From an uncultured Pseudomonas sp. (lineage in GTDB: Bacteria > Pseudomonadota > Gammaproteobacteria > Pseudomonadales > Pseudomonadaceae), in NCBI RefSeq assembly GCF_943846705.1, contig NZ_OX044366.1:3038001-3102000 (forward strand): 64,000 bases of DNA, written 5' to 3'. Below the pieces are notes generated by a model, which was given only the letters and a program-made list of their open reading frames with translations, did no database searches and was not told where the DNA came from. Positions 27,086-36,499 of the stretch are shown in pieces (within the stretch, counting starts at the first letter, position 1; each line of letters starts with the position of its first letter). The position numbers and the translations under genes are program-made.

Positions 27086-28573
27086 ATGTTCGAATCCGCC
27101 GAGATCGGCCGCAGTATCGATAAAGACACCTTCGATGCGGAGGCTCCAGTCCTGCGCGAGGCCCTGCTTGAGGCGCAGTACGAACTGCAGCAGCAGGGGC
27201 GGTTTGCCGTGCTCATCCTGATTAATGGCATCGAGGGCGCGGGTAAGGGCGAGACGGTCAAGCTGCTCAATGAGTGGATGGATGCACGGCTGATTCAAGT
27301 CAACACCTTCGATCAGCAGACCGATGAGGAACTGGCGCGTCCGCCGGCCTGGCGTTACTGGCGACAACTGCCGCCCAAGGGGCGCATCGGGGTGTTCTTC
27401 GGCAATTGGTACAGCCAGATGCTCAGCGGTCGGGTGAATCGACGCATTAAGAATGCCGTGCTCGACCAAGCCATAGACACCGCTCTGGGGCTGGAGCGCA
27501 TGCTCTGTGACGAAGGTACACTGATATTCAAGTTCTGGTTTCACCTCTCCAAAGACCATATGAAGGCGCGACTTGAGGCGCTGCAGGACGACCCGCTGCA
27601 CAGTTGGCGGATCAGCCCGCTGGACTGGCAGCAATCGAAAACCTACGACAAGTTTGTCCGTGTGGGTGAGCGCGTATTGCGCCGCACCAGCCGTGATTAC
27701 GCGCCGTGGTATGTGGTGGAGGGCGTGGATGAGTATTACCGCAGCCTAACCGTCGGGCGCATCCTTCTTGATGGCCTGCAAGCGGCGTTGAAGGCGAAAA
27801 ACCGGCCGCTATCACTACCCCATGCGGCACCGCTGACATCCAGCCTGGATGAGCGTGGCCTGCTCGATAGTCTGGATATGAGCCAGGCGCTGGACAAGGA
27901 AACGTATAGCGAGCAACTGATCATTGAGCAGGCGCGGCTCTCCAGCCTGATGCGTGATAAGCGTATGCGTCGGCATTCACTGGTTGCAGTGTTTGAAGGC
28001 AATGATGCCGCCGGCAAGGGTGGGGCGATTCGCCGGGTGATTGGGGCGCTCGATCCGCGTCAGTACCGCATCGTGCCGGTTGCGGCGCCGACCGAGGAAG
28101 AGCGTGCGCAGCCTTATTTATGGCGTTTCTGGCGGCATGTCCCGGCGCGCGGCAAGTTCACCGTGTTTGATCGTTCCTGGTATGGCCGGGTGTTGGTGGA
28201 GCGGGTTGAAGGCTTTTGTACCGAAGGTGACTGGTTGCGTGCTTACTCGGAGATCAATGATTTCGAAGAGCAACTCAGTGATGCTGGCGTGGTCCTGGTG
28301 AAGTTCTGGTTGTCGATCGATCAACAAACCCAGCTGGAACGCTTCAAAGCGCGTGAGCAGATACCCTTCAAGCGCTTCAAGATCACCGAAGATGATTGGC
28401 GTAACCGCGATAAGTGGCCTCTATACCGCGATGCGGTGGGTGATATGGTCGACCGTACGAGCACGCAAATTGCGCCTTGGACGCTGGTGGAGGCTAACGA
28501 CAAGCGCTTTGCCCGGATCAAGGTGCTGCGCACCATCAATGCGGCGCTAGAGGCCGCGTTCGCCAAGGGCTAA
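27086..28573 (+). CDS. pap: polyphosphate:AMP phosphotransferase (tandem PPK2)
   Basis: 495-residue protein made of two PPK2-type kinase domains, the architecture of PAP, which phosphorylates AMP to ADP at the expense of polyphosphate. Domain 1 has Walker A GIEGAGKG at 48-55; domain 2 has GNDAAGKG at about 304-311. Domain 2 keeps the lid-like segment FDRSWYGRVLVERVEGF in full, while the equivalent in domain 1 is FFGNWYSQMLSGRVNRR, so the C-terminal domain is likely the more active half. GGAGT precedes the ATG. The thiolase gene follows, as beside PA3455 in P. aeruginosa as I remember it. Confidence 0.9.
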   Translation: MFESAEIGRSIDKDTFDAEAPVLREALLEAQYELQQQGRFAVLILINGIEGAGKGETVKLLNEWMDARLIQVNTFDQQTDEELARPPAWRYWRQLPPKGRIGVFFGNWYSQMLSGRVNRRIKNAVLDQAIDTALGLERMLCDEGTLIFKFWFHLSKDHMKARLEALQDDPLHSWRISPLDWQQSKTYDKFVRVGERVLRRTSRDYAPWYVVEGVDEYYRSLTVGRILLDGLQAALKAKNRPLSLPHAAPLTSSLDERGLLDSLDMSQALDKETYSEQLIIEQARLSSLMRDKRMRRHSLVAVFEGNDAAGKGGAIRRVIGALDPRQYRIVPVAAPTEEERAQPYLWRFWRHVPARGKFTVFDRSWYGRVLVERVEGFCTEGDWLRAYSEINDFEEQLSDAGVVLVKFWLSIDQQTQLERFKAREQIPFKRFKITEDDWRNRDKWPLYRDAVGDMVDRTSTQIAPWTLVEANDKRFARIKVLRTINAALEAAFAKG

Positions 28574-28671
28574 GGATGGCTGCGCATACGGCTGATGAAT
28601 GATCGTCGTCGCGTGAGATTGTTCGGTCTTATTCTCATAGGCAACTTAATCGAATAACAATGAGGTGCAGC

Positions 28672-29856
28672 ATGCGTGAAGTGGTGATCGTTGACAGCGT
28701 ACGGACTGGTTTGGCCAAGTCGTTTCGCGGCAAGTTCAATCTGACTCGTCCAGACGACATGGCCGCTCATTGCGTTAATGCACTGCTGGCACGCAGTGGT
28801 ATCGATCCCGCGTTGGTCGATGACTGCATCGTCGGGGCGGCGTCCAATGAAGGCGCGCAGGGCATGAACATCGGCCGTAACGTTGCCGTGCTGTCGGGCC
28901 TTGGCACTAACGTGGCCGGCATGACGCTCAACCGTTACTGCTCGTCGGGCTTGCAGGCTATCGCGATTGCCGCCAACCAGGTGGCATCGGGCTGCAGTGA
29001 TGTGATCGTGGCGGGCGGTGTTGAGTCGATCACCATGACCCTGAAAAGCATGAACACGCAGCACCTATTCAATCCGCTGCTGCAGAAAGACGTGCCAGGC
29101 ATCTATTACCCGATGGGCCAGACTGCGGAGATCGTCGCCCGTCGCTACAACGTTAGCCGTGAGGCGCAGGACGCCTACGCACTGCAAAGCCAGCAGCGCA
29201 CTGCCAAGGCGCAGGCTGATGGCCTGTTCGACGATGAAATCGTGCCAATGAACGTCAAGTACCAAGTAGAGGACAAGGCCAGCGGCGAGAAGAGCATTGT
29301 CGATGGCATCGTCGCCCATGACGACTGCAACCGTGCCGATACCACGCTGGAAAGCCTGGCCGCGCTTAAGCCGGTGTTTGCCGATGATGGTTCGGTGACA
29401 GCAGGTAATGCTTCGCAGTTGTCCGACGGTGCTTCGATGACCCTGGTGATGAGCTTGGAAAAAGCCATCGAGCTGGGCCTCAAGCCACTGGCATTGTTCC
29501 GAGGCTTTGTGGCCGCCGGCTGTGAGCCGGATGAGATGGGCATTGGCCCGGTGTTCTCGGTGCCAAAACTGCTCAAAGCCAAGGGGCTTAAAGTCGACGA
29601 TATCGACCTGTGGGAACTCAACGAAGCATTTGCTTCGCAGTGCCTGTACGCCCGCGACCGTCTGCAAATCGACAACGCCAAGTACAACGTCAATGGCGGT
29701 TCGATCTCCATTGGTCACCCATTTGGCATGACCGGCTCGCGTCAGGTTGGTCACCTGGTGCGTGAACTGCAGCGACGTAACCAGCGTTACGGCATCGTCA
29801 CCATGTGCGTGGGCGGCGGCATGGGGGCAACCGGGTTGTTCGAAGCGCTGCGCTGA
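28672..29856 (+). CDS. acetyl-CoA C-acyltransferase (thiolase)
   Basis: 394-residue thiolase. Nucleophile Cys90 is in NRYCSSGLQ; the second active-site motifs are NEAFASQC, GHPFGMTG with the His, and CVGGGMGATG with the acid/base Cys near the C-terminus. Either beta-oxidation thiolysis or acetoacetyl-CoA formation is possible. GAGGTG at 28662-28667 selects ATG 28672 over the in-frame ATG 12 bases earlier. No fadB-like partner is adjacent, so it is probably a stand-alone acyl-CoA thiolase. Confidence 0.92.
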   Translation: MREVVIVDSVRTGLAKSFRGKFNLTRPDDMAAHCVNALLARSGIDPALVDDCIVGAASNEGAQGMNIGRNVAVLSGLGTNVAGMTLNRYCSSGLQAIAIAANQVASGCSDVIVAGGVESITMTLKSMNTQHLFNPLLQKDVPGIYYPMGQTAEIVARRYNVSREAQDAYALQSQQRTAKAQADGLFDDEIVPMNVKYQVEDKASGEKSIVDGIVAHDDCNRADTTLESLAALKPVFADDGSVTAGNASQLSDGASMTLVMSLEKAIELGLKPLALFRGFVAAGCEPDEMGIGPVFSVPKLLKAKGLKVDDIDLWELNEAFASQCLYARDRLQIDNAKYNVNGGSISIGHPFGMTGSRQVGHLVRELQRRNQRYGIVTMCVGGGMGATGLFEALR

Positions 29857-29882
29857 TCCGGCATAAGTGCTGGAGCGCCAAT

Positions 29883-29965
29883 GCGCCTTATGTCACGGTC
29901 GATAAGGCGCTCCACAGGTATATAAAGCCAATAAAAAACCGCGAGAAATCGCGGTTTTTTATTGG
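29883..29965. terminator. tandem hairpins; strong bidirectional terminator
   Basis: First hairpin: GCGCCTTAT / ATAAGGCGC, perfect nine-base stem, 29883-29910. Second: a perfect 17-base stem (29928-29944 with 29949-29965) and GAAA tetraloop. Its central arms are ACCGCGA / TCGCGGT with A- and T-runs outside, so it terminates on both strands. It separates the thiolase from the small convergent gene. Confidence 0.9.
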
Positions 29966-29983
29966 CTGAGCATTGCCGTCATT

Positions 29984-30193
29984 CTAGAAAGAGCGGCTCT
30001 CAATGATGTCGCTGGCCTGCATCATTCTACGGATATAAAACGCAATCTCACGTTCCGCGTCCGTGCGGGTGAAATATGGCCCCTCCAGTGAGCCTTCACG
30101 GGTGGAGAAGAAGTATTGACCGTTAACCGCACTGACGCGCTCGCAACGGTAGTGCGTGCCAGGACTGTGATCAATAGCGCGTTGACCGAACAT
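29984..30193 (-). CDS. small DUF6316-type protein
   Basis: 69-residue protein, MFGQRAIDHSPGTHYRCERV at the start, then a compact QYFFSTREGSLEGPYFTR segment and a basic helix. I recognise this as the short pseudomonad family labelled DUF6316, function unknown. GGGAGG precedes the start on the minus strand. It is monocistronic and ends at the strong bidirectional terminator. A 14-base palindrome lies about 125 bases upstream. Confidence 0.72.
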   Translation of the reverse strand: MFGQRAIDHSPGTHYRCERVSAVNGQYFFSTREGSLEGPYFTRTDAEREIAFYIRRMMQASDIIESRSF

Positions 30194-30586
30194 AGGTGAT
30201 CCTCCCGCAAGGTGATAACTGAATTCAGTCTAAACCTCCGCCTGATCATCTTTTGGAGTTAGCGATAGATGGTCGAATTTACCCGCTATTCGCAGTATTT
30301 AACTGCTCTTTTACAATCATTGACGTCAATGCAATGACTTGATGCTATTCGGCCGTCAGTACAGTTTCTGCGCACGCTGATACTTCGCTGTGGCTGTGCC
30401 GGTTAAGGCTGGCGGCCTAAAATACTGTTTCGCTGCGGTAACCTGCATTGGGCAAGGGTTAAGGCGCTGGTGCAGTGCTGGTGGTGCTGGGTCGGCGTTG
30501 ACAGCACTTTGGCCTTCGTTACTGGCCGGTTGGCGCGCACGCAAGGTGCGCGTGCGCGCATTGGCTTAACGGCGCAGGTTAACGTC
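30194..30586. other. intergenic region with a palindrome and a GC hairpin
   Basis: No convincing gene in 393 bases. It contains a perfect 14-base palindrome CATTGACGTCAATG at 30318-30331 and a ten-base GC stem (GCGCGCACGC / GCGTGCGCGC, seven-base loop) at 30533-30559. The latter lies just downstream of the oxidoreductase gene on the minus strand and may help to end its transcript, although no T-run follows. Confidence 0.6.
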
Positions 30587-31199
30587 TCAGGCGCGTACGC
30601 CGAGTGCTTCGGCGCGGCGCAGCCAGCTCTGGCGTTGCTCTTCAGAGGAGGGGCGCACCGGGGCGAATTCGCTCAGGCGGCGGGTTTTTATGCCGCTGAA
30701 ACCAAGGATGGTGCGCGTCATCTGCCGGTGTGCAGGGGCGCCGTAGATCCAGCGGAAATACCAGGGCGGGGTGTCCATGGTCACCAGCAAATCCGCCGTG
30801 CGACCGCTTAGCAGCTTGTCCCAGAGTTGCGAGCGGTTACGGTATTTGAAGGCAAAGCCGGGCAGGAATGTGCGGTCAAAGAAGCCTTTGAGCAACGCTG
30901 GAATGCCGCCCCACCAAACCGGGTAGACAAACACCAAATGTTCGGCCCAGTGAAACTGCCGCTGGGCTTCCAGTAGGTCGGGCTCCAGTTGCTGGCTGTG
31001 CTCGTAGCCGTCGCGCAGCACCGGGTCGTAGCTCATTTCGCCGAGCTTCAACTGGCGTACCACATGGCCTTTGCTGCGTGCCCCCTGGGCATAAGCCTCG
31101 CCCAAGGCATGGCAGAGACTGCTGTTTTTCGGGGTGCCGAGAATCATCAGGATGCGCTTGCCGTCACCTTCCAGTGGCGTTGCGCCGCTCTTTGCCGCT

Positions 31200-31207
<8 letters not shown>
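30587..31207 (-). CDS. NAD(P)H-dependent flavodoxin-fold oxidoreductase (KefF/MdaB-like)
   Basis: 206-residue flavodoxin-like quinone reductase. ILMILGTPKNSSLCHAL gives the FMN phosphate loop, VFVYPVWWGGIPALLKGFFDR the conserved PxWW flavin-binding signature, and PPWYFRWIYG a substrate loop. The first 16 residues form a polar lead-in. It overlaps fumC by eight bases on the same strand and is probably translationally coupled to it. Likely a two-electron quinone reductase; physiological substrate unknown. Confidence 0.87.
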
Positions 31208-32594
<1,387 letters not shown>

Positions 32595-32708
32595 GGCGGC
32601 TCTCCTGAGGGTGCGTGTAAAACAGCGTGAGTGGCAGGCCGTCAGCGCCTTGGCCCGTATCTCAGCTTAGGTCGCTATGCCTCAGCAGAGGTTCAATATT
32701 TAGGCGGA

Positions 32709-33719
32709 TTACCAGCGTGCGCGGGTTTCACCGAGCCAGCCGAGGGCATTGTTGACGGGCACGCGCTCGCCTTGCGGGCCGCGCAGAGTGCCGGTGAAGT
32801 AACCGAACCACTGCTGGGTGTCTGCAAAGAACGGCCCCAGCCGGCGGTAAGCCTGGTGGCGTTGACGCGGAGTGAAGGTCAGGTGGACAGCCTCATCCGC
32901 ACTGCGCAGCTGCCAAGGGCCCAAGGGTTTTGGCGGGGCTTGGGTGATACGGATGGCAGTGTCCAGGTGCAGCAATTCGCCGCCAAACCACAGGGTGTTT
33001 TCTGACAGGCCACTGTGGTCGGTCCAGCCGTCACCGAAGTTGCCGGCGATACCGCCGGGAGCGGCGAAGGCCGCGCGGGTCCAGTGGCTGTAAACGGGCC
33101 AGACACCGCGGCCGAAATCCAGTGAGGCAAAGCTCTGCCCGGCCACGCAGTTGTATTGCTGTTTGCCCAGCTGCACGCTGCCGCTGCAAGGCAGGCCCAG
33201 CTGGCGGCTGGTGGCATGAAAGTGCTGCGCGCTAAGCGGGGCGACCAGGTTGACCGACTCCAGGTGAGCAGGGCGCTGGATATCCAGGTCAACCTGCAGT
33301 GGCTGGCCGCCGATATCCGCTGCACTGATGCTGATGCGGCTGCGCCCGGTATGTTCGGTTACGCGCAGGTGCAGGCGAGGGTGGTTGAACTCATGGCTTT
33401 GCTGGGGCTGGTCTGGCAGCTCACAGCCGCGGCCGAACAGGCGGTACTGGCTGTAGGCAACGGCTTGACCGCTTTGCAGGTCAGCAAAACAGACGCCGGC
33501 ATAACCCAGGTAGTCGAGGTCGGCTTGGGTGAACGAAAGCATCCACTGCGGCGTCGTGATGCACCAGTGATTCCAGCGTTTGCGCCGGCCGTAGTGGCCT
33601 GGGATAGCGCAGTCAACCATGGGCCGGGGTGACCAGCCGACTGCTTGCGGGTTGAGTTGGCCGCGGCTGTCGCACAGCGCAATGGTCGTGGAAGACTCTG
33701 AGAGGGCGGAACTGTTCAT
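32709..33719 (-). CDS. DUF2804 family protein
   Basis: 336-residue protein of the uncharacterised DUF2804 family: early GHYGRRKRWNHWCI segment, central DFGRGVWPVYSHW, and WFGYFTGTL near the C-terminus. It is rich in beta-strand-type sequence and aromatic residues, with no signal peptide. The ATG at 33719 is preferred; an in-frame extension upstream of 46 residues is polar and unlike the family. It is on the minus strand upstream of fumC with a 114-base gap. Function unknown. Confidence 0.8.
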   Translation of the reverse strand: MNSSALSESSTTIALCDSRGQLNPQAVGWSPRPMVDCAIPGHYGRRKRWNHWCITTPQWMLSFTQADLDYLGYAGVCFADLQSGQAVAYSQYRLFGRGCELPDQPQQSHEFNHPRLHLRVTEHTGRSRISISAADIGGQPLQVDLDIQRPAHLESVNLVAPLSAQHFHATSRQLGLPCSGSVQLGKQQYNCVAGQSFASLDFGRGVWPVYSHWTRAAFAAPGGIAGNFGDGWTDHSGLSENTLWFGGELLHLDTAIRITQAPPKPLGPWQLRSADEAVHLTFTPRQRHQAYRRLGPFFADTQQWFGYFTGTLRGPQGERVPVNNALGWLGETRARW

Positions 33720-33978
33720 TTGGCACGTCCATGTGTGCGAGTGCTGGCCTTGTCGACGGGGCACGTTGAAGCGTAATGGGGGCAATACTCCGAGCATGCC
33801 CGGGCATACGTACGCTCGGCAATTACTGGCATTTTGGCCTCTAAGCAGGTTGTGCACCAGTGCACAGTTGTGGCGGGACTAGCTGAAATGCCCACCGCGC
33901 TTGAGTAGGACAAGCGCTTGGGCACAAAATGCCGGTAATTGAGTCAAACGGGCTCTTTCTCAGGTTCAGGAGTCGTAC

Positions 33979-34479
33979 ATGCCACGTTTATCTGCCTTTT
34001 GCGTTGCCCTACTACTGACGTGTGGCAGTGCTCAGGTGCTGGCCGATGCCAAGAGTCATGCCGCCGATGCCGAGCGCTTCCTGCTGTTAGCGCGTGCAGA
34101 CAAGCTGGCGGTGCCGGTGTATGCCCAGGTGCAGCAGATGTTTGCCCAGCGCTTTGCCGAGTCCAAAGCCCCCGAGAGTGAAAAAGCCATGCTCGAAACC
34201 TACCAGGCCCAAGCGAATACGGCCCTTGAGCAGGCGGTGGGTTGGGACAAGCTCAAGCCGGATATGATTACGCTCTACACCAGCAACTTCAACGAGCAGG
34301 AAATGCAGGAGTTGATCCGTTTCTACGAGTCACCCGTGGGCCAGAAGGTCTTGGTGAAAATGCCGACCCTGACCGCGCAATCGGCACAGCTTACCCAGAG
34401 CAAACTGGAAGCAGCTGTGCCCAAGGTCAACCAGTTGCTGGCAGAGATGACCGCCAAGTTGACCCCGAAAACTCCCTGA
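33979..34479 (+). CDS. DUF2059 periplasmic protein
   Basis: 166-residue exported protein. Signal peptide about residues 1-22 (AFCVALLLTCGSAQVLADA). The mature part has the DUF2059 core NFNEQEMQELIRFYESPVGQKVLVKMP, a helical family of unknown function. AGGAG lies upstream. It is divergent from the DUF2804 gene and four bases ahead of bolA, so it is probably cotranscribed with bolA. Confidence 0.85.
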   Translation: MPRLSAFCVALLLTCGSAQVLADAKSHAADAERFLLLARADKLAVPVYAQVQQMFAQRFAESKAPESEKAMLETYQAQANTALEQAVGWDKLKPDMITLYTSNFNEQEMQELIRFYESPVGQKVLVKMPTLTAQSAQLTQSKLEAAVPKVNQLLAEMTAKLTPKTP

Positions 34480-34483
34480 CTGG

Positions 34484-34786
34484 ATGTTTGAAATGCCAAA
34501 GATCGACCTGCTGCAGGAAACCCTCAACGGCTTGCAGCCGCAGCACCTCGAGGTGCTGGATGAAAGCCACATGCACAGCCGTGGCCTGGAAACCCATTAC
34601 AAGGCGGTGATCGTCAGCGAGCAGTTTGCCGGACTGAATGCGGTCAAGCGCCACCAAAAAGTCTATGCCTGCCTGGGTGACTTTATGGGCCAGATCCATG
34701 CCCTAGCACTGCACACCTATACCGCGGATGAGTGGGCGCAGCAGGGCGTTGCTCCGGCTTCGCCAACCTGCAAAGGCGGCCACTGA
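34484..34786 (+). CDS. bolA: BolA family protein
   Basis: 100-residue BolA-like protein. The hallmark DESHMHSRG, the invariant His in HYKAVIVS, and VKRHQKVYACLGDFMGQIHALALHTYT are present. BolA proteins bind [2Fe-2S] clusters with monothiol glutaredoxins and affect morphology and stress responses. The start may be ATG 34484 or ATG 34493; neither has a strong ribosome binding site, suggesting coupling to the preceding gene. A terminator follows about 50 bases later. Confidence 0.92.
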   Translation: MFEMPKIDLLQETLNGLQPQHLEVLDESHMHSRGLETHYKAVIVSEQFAGLNAVKRHQKVYACLGDFMGQIHALALHTYTADEWAQQGVAPASPTCKGGH

Positions 34787-34836
34787 GGCGATTCGCCGCT
34801 ACACGGTCTGCCCTAACAAACGTAAACTATGCCGCC

Positions 34837-34876
34837 GCCGAGCCAGGTCATCACCCGCCCTGGCTCGGCGTGTTTT
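34837..34876 (+). terminator. rho-independent terminator after bolA
   Basis: Eleven-base perfect stem GCCGAGCCAGG / CCTGGCTCGGC (34837-34847 and 34859-34869), eleven-base loop, then GTGTTTTTT. It ends the DUF2059-bolA transcript and lies upstream of the trhO start. Confidence 0.9.
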
Positions 34877-34925
34877 TTCTATCCCAGTCCGCCCTTTACG
34901 TGGGCGACTACTGAAGGACCTGCCC

Positions 34926-35864
34926 ATGACAGACAAAATCGTTGTCGCCGCGCTGTATAAATTCGTCTCCCTGCCGGACTTCCATGCGCTGCGCGAGCCG
35001 CTGCTGCAAGCCATGCTCGATAACGGCATCAAGGGCACGCTATTGATTGCCGAAGAGGGCATCAACGGCACTGTGTCCGGCAGCCGTGCCGGTATCGATG
35101 GCTTGCTCGCCTGGTTTGGCCTGGATGCGCGTTTAGCCGATATTGACCATAAAGAGTCGTACTGCGACGAGCAGCCGTTCTATCGCACCAAGGTCAAACT
35201 GAAGAAAGAAATCGTCACCCTCGGTGTGCCTGGGGTCGATCCGAACCAAAAGGTCGGCACCTACGTCGAGCCCAAGGATTGGAATGCGCTGATCAGCGAT
35301 CCCGAGGTGCTGCTGATCGATACGCGCAACGATTACGAGGTGTCGATTGGCACCTTTGAGGGCGCGGTAGACCCGAAAACCAAATCCTTTCGCGAGTTCC
35401 CCGAGTACATCAAGGCGCACTTCGACCCGGCCAAGCATAAGAAAGTCGCGATGTTCTGCACCGGTGGCATTCGTTGCGAAAAAGCCTCCAGCTATATGCT
35501 CGGCGAAGGCTTTGCGGAGGTCTTCCACCTCAAGGGCGGTATCCTCAAATACCTGGAAGAGGTGCCGCAGGAAGACACCAAGTGGCAGGGCGACTGTTTT
35601 GTTTTCGATAACCGCGTCACCGTACGCCATGACCTCAGCGAAGGTGACTACGACCAGTGCCACGCCTGCCGCACGCCGGTGTCGGTGGCGGATCGTCAGT
35701 CCGAGCTGTACACCCCAGGCGTCAGTTGCCCGCATTGCTGGGACTCACTGCCGGAGAAAACCCGTGCCGGTGCCCGCGAGCGTCAGAATCAGATTGAACT
35801 GGCCAAGGCGCGCAACCAGCCGCATCCATTGGGCTATAACCCGCGTAAATCGCGCGAGGCTTGA
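34926..35864 (+). CDS. trhO: tRNA uridine(34) hydroxylase TrhO (rhodanese-related)
   Basis: 312-residue protein, formerly the YceA family, that hydroxylates U34 of certain tRNAs on the way to cmo5U/mo5U. An N-terminal acylphosphatase-like domain (KGTLLIAEEGINGTVSG) is followed by a rhodanese domain with active-site loop CTGGIRCEKAS, and a C-terminal Cys cluster CHACRTP...SCPHCW that may bind a metal. ATG 34926 follows AAGGAC; an open-frame extension upstream would run through the terminator and is rejected. First gene of an overlapping trio. Confidence 0.92.
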   Translation: MTDKIVVAALYKFVSLPDFHALREPLLQAMLDNGIKGTLLIAEEGINGTVSGSRAGIDGLLAWFGLDARLADIDHKESYCDEQPFYRTKVKLKKEIVTLGVPGVDPNQKVGTYVEPKDWNALISDPEVLLIDTRNDYEVSIGTFEGAVDPKTKSFREFPEYIKAHFDPAKHKKVAMFCTGGIRCEKASSYMLGEGFAEVFHLKGGILKYLEEVPQEDTKWQGDCFVFDNRVTVRHDLSEGDYDQCHACRTPVSVADRQSELYTPGVSCPHCWDSLPEKTRAGARERQNQIELAKARNQPHPLGYNPRKSREA

Positions 35865-35866
35865 GC

Positions 35867-36499
35867 ATGCACGCACGCCTGCTGTACGTGATGGACCCGA
35901 TGTGTTCATGGTGCTGGGGCTTTGCCCCAGTGCTGCAGTCCCTCACCGAGCAGGCCGCGGCGGCCGGGGTTGGCCTGCAGTTGGTGGTGGGCGGTTTGCG
36001 CCGCGATAGCGTGGCCGTCGATGCCGCTGCTCGGGTGCGCTACCTGGGCTACTGGCAAGCGGTGAATGCCAGCACCGGCCAGCTGTTCAACTTCAATGAC
36101 GGTTTGCCTGAAGGCTTGGTGTACGACACCGAGCCGGCTTGCCGTGCTCTGGTGACCGCGCGCCATCTGGCCCCGGAGTTGGCCTGGCCGCTGGCTCAGT
36201 TGATTCAACGCGCGTTTTATACCGAAGGTGCAGACGTCACCCGCGCCAACGTGCTGGTGGAGTTGGCCGAGCGCGCCGGTATTGCGCGCACCGAGTTTGC
36301 CGAGGCCTTCGACAGCGCCGAACAGCGTGCCGCCACCGCCGCTGACTTTAGCTGGGCTCAGGGTCTGGGCATTGCCGGCTTTCCAACCTTGTTGGCTGAG
36401 CGCAACGGTCAGCTGGCGCTGCTGACCAACGGCTATCAACCGCTTGACGTGCTGCAGCCGTTGCTGGCGCGCTGGTTGGAGCAGGTTACCCATGCCTGA
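35867..36499 (+). CDS. DsbA-family thioredoxin-like protein (CSWC)
   Basis: 210-residue DsbA-like protein with an N-terminal thioredoxin-fold redox motif CSWCWGF (LLYVMDPMCSWCWGF) and the cis-Pro loop GIAGFPTLL. There is no signal peptide, so it is probably cytosolic, as in the FrnE/COG3531 group. ATG 35867 is two bases after the trhO stop; a TTG at 35861 is possible. The 3' end overlaps the ABC transporter gene by eight bases. Confidence 0.87.
   Translation: MHARLLYVMDPMCSWCWGFAPVLQSLTEQAAAAGVGLQLVVGGLRRDSVAVDAAARVRYLGYWQAVNASTGQLFNFNDGLPEGLVYDTEPACRALVTARHLAPELAWPLAQLIQRAFYTEGADVTRANVLVELAERAGIARTEFAEAFDSAEQRAATAADFSWAQGLGIAGFPTLLAERNGQLALLTNGYQPLDVLQPLLARWLEQVTHA

Noticed and set aside
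34728..34925. Upstream extension of the trhO frame by 66 codons
   Set aside because: It overlaps bolA and crosses a strong terminator; the TrhO family starts at the ATG at 34926, which has its own ribosome binding site.
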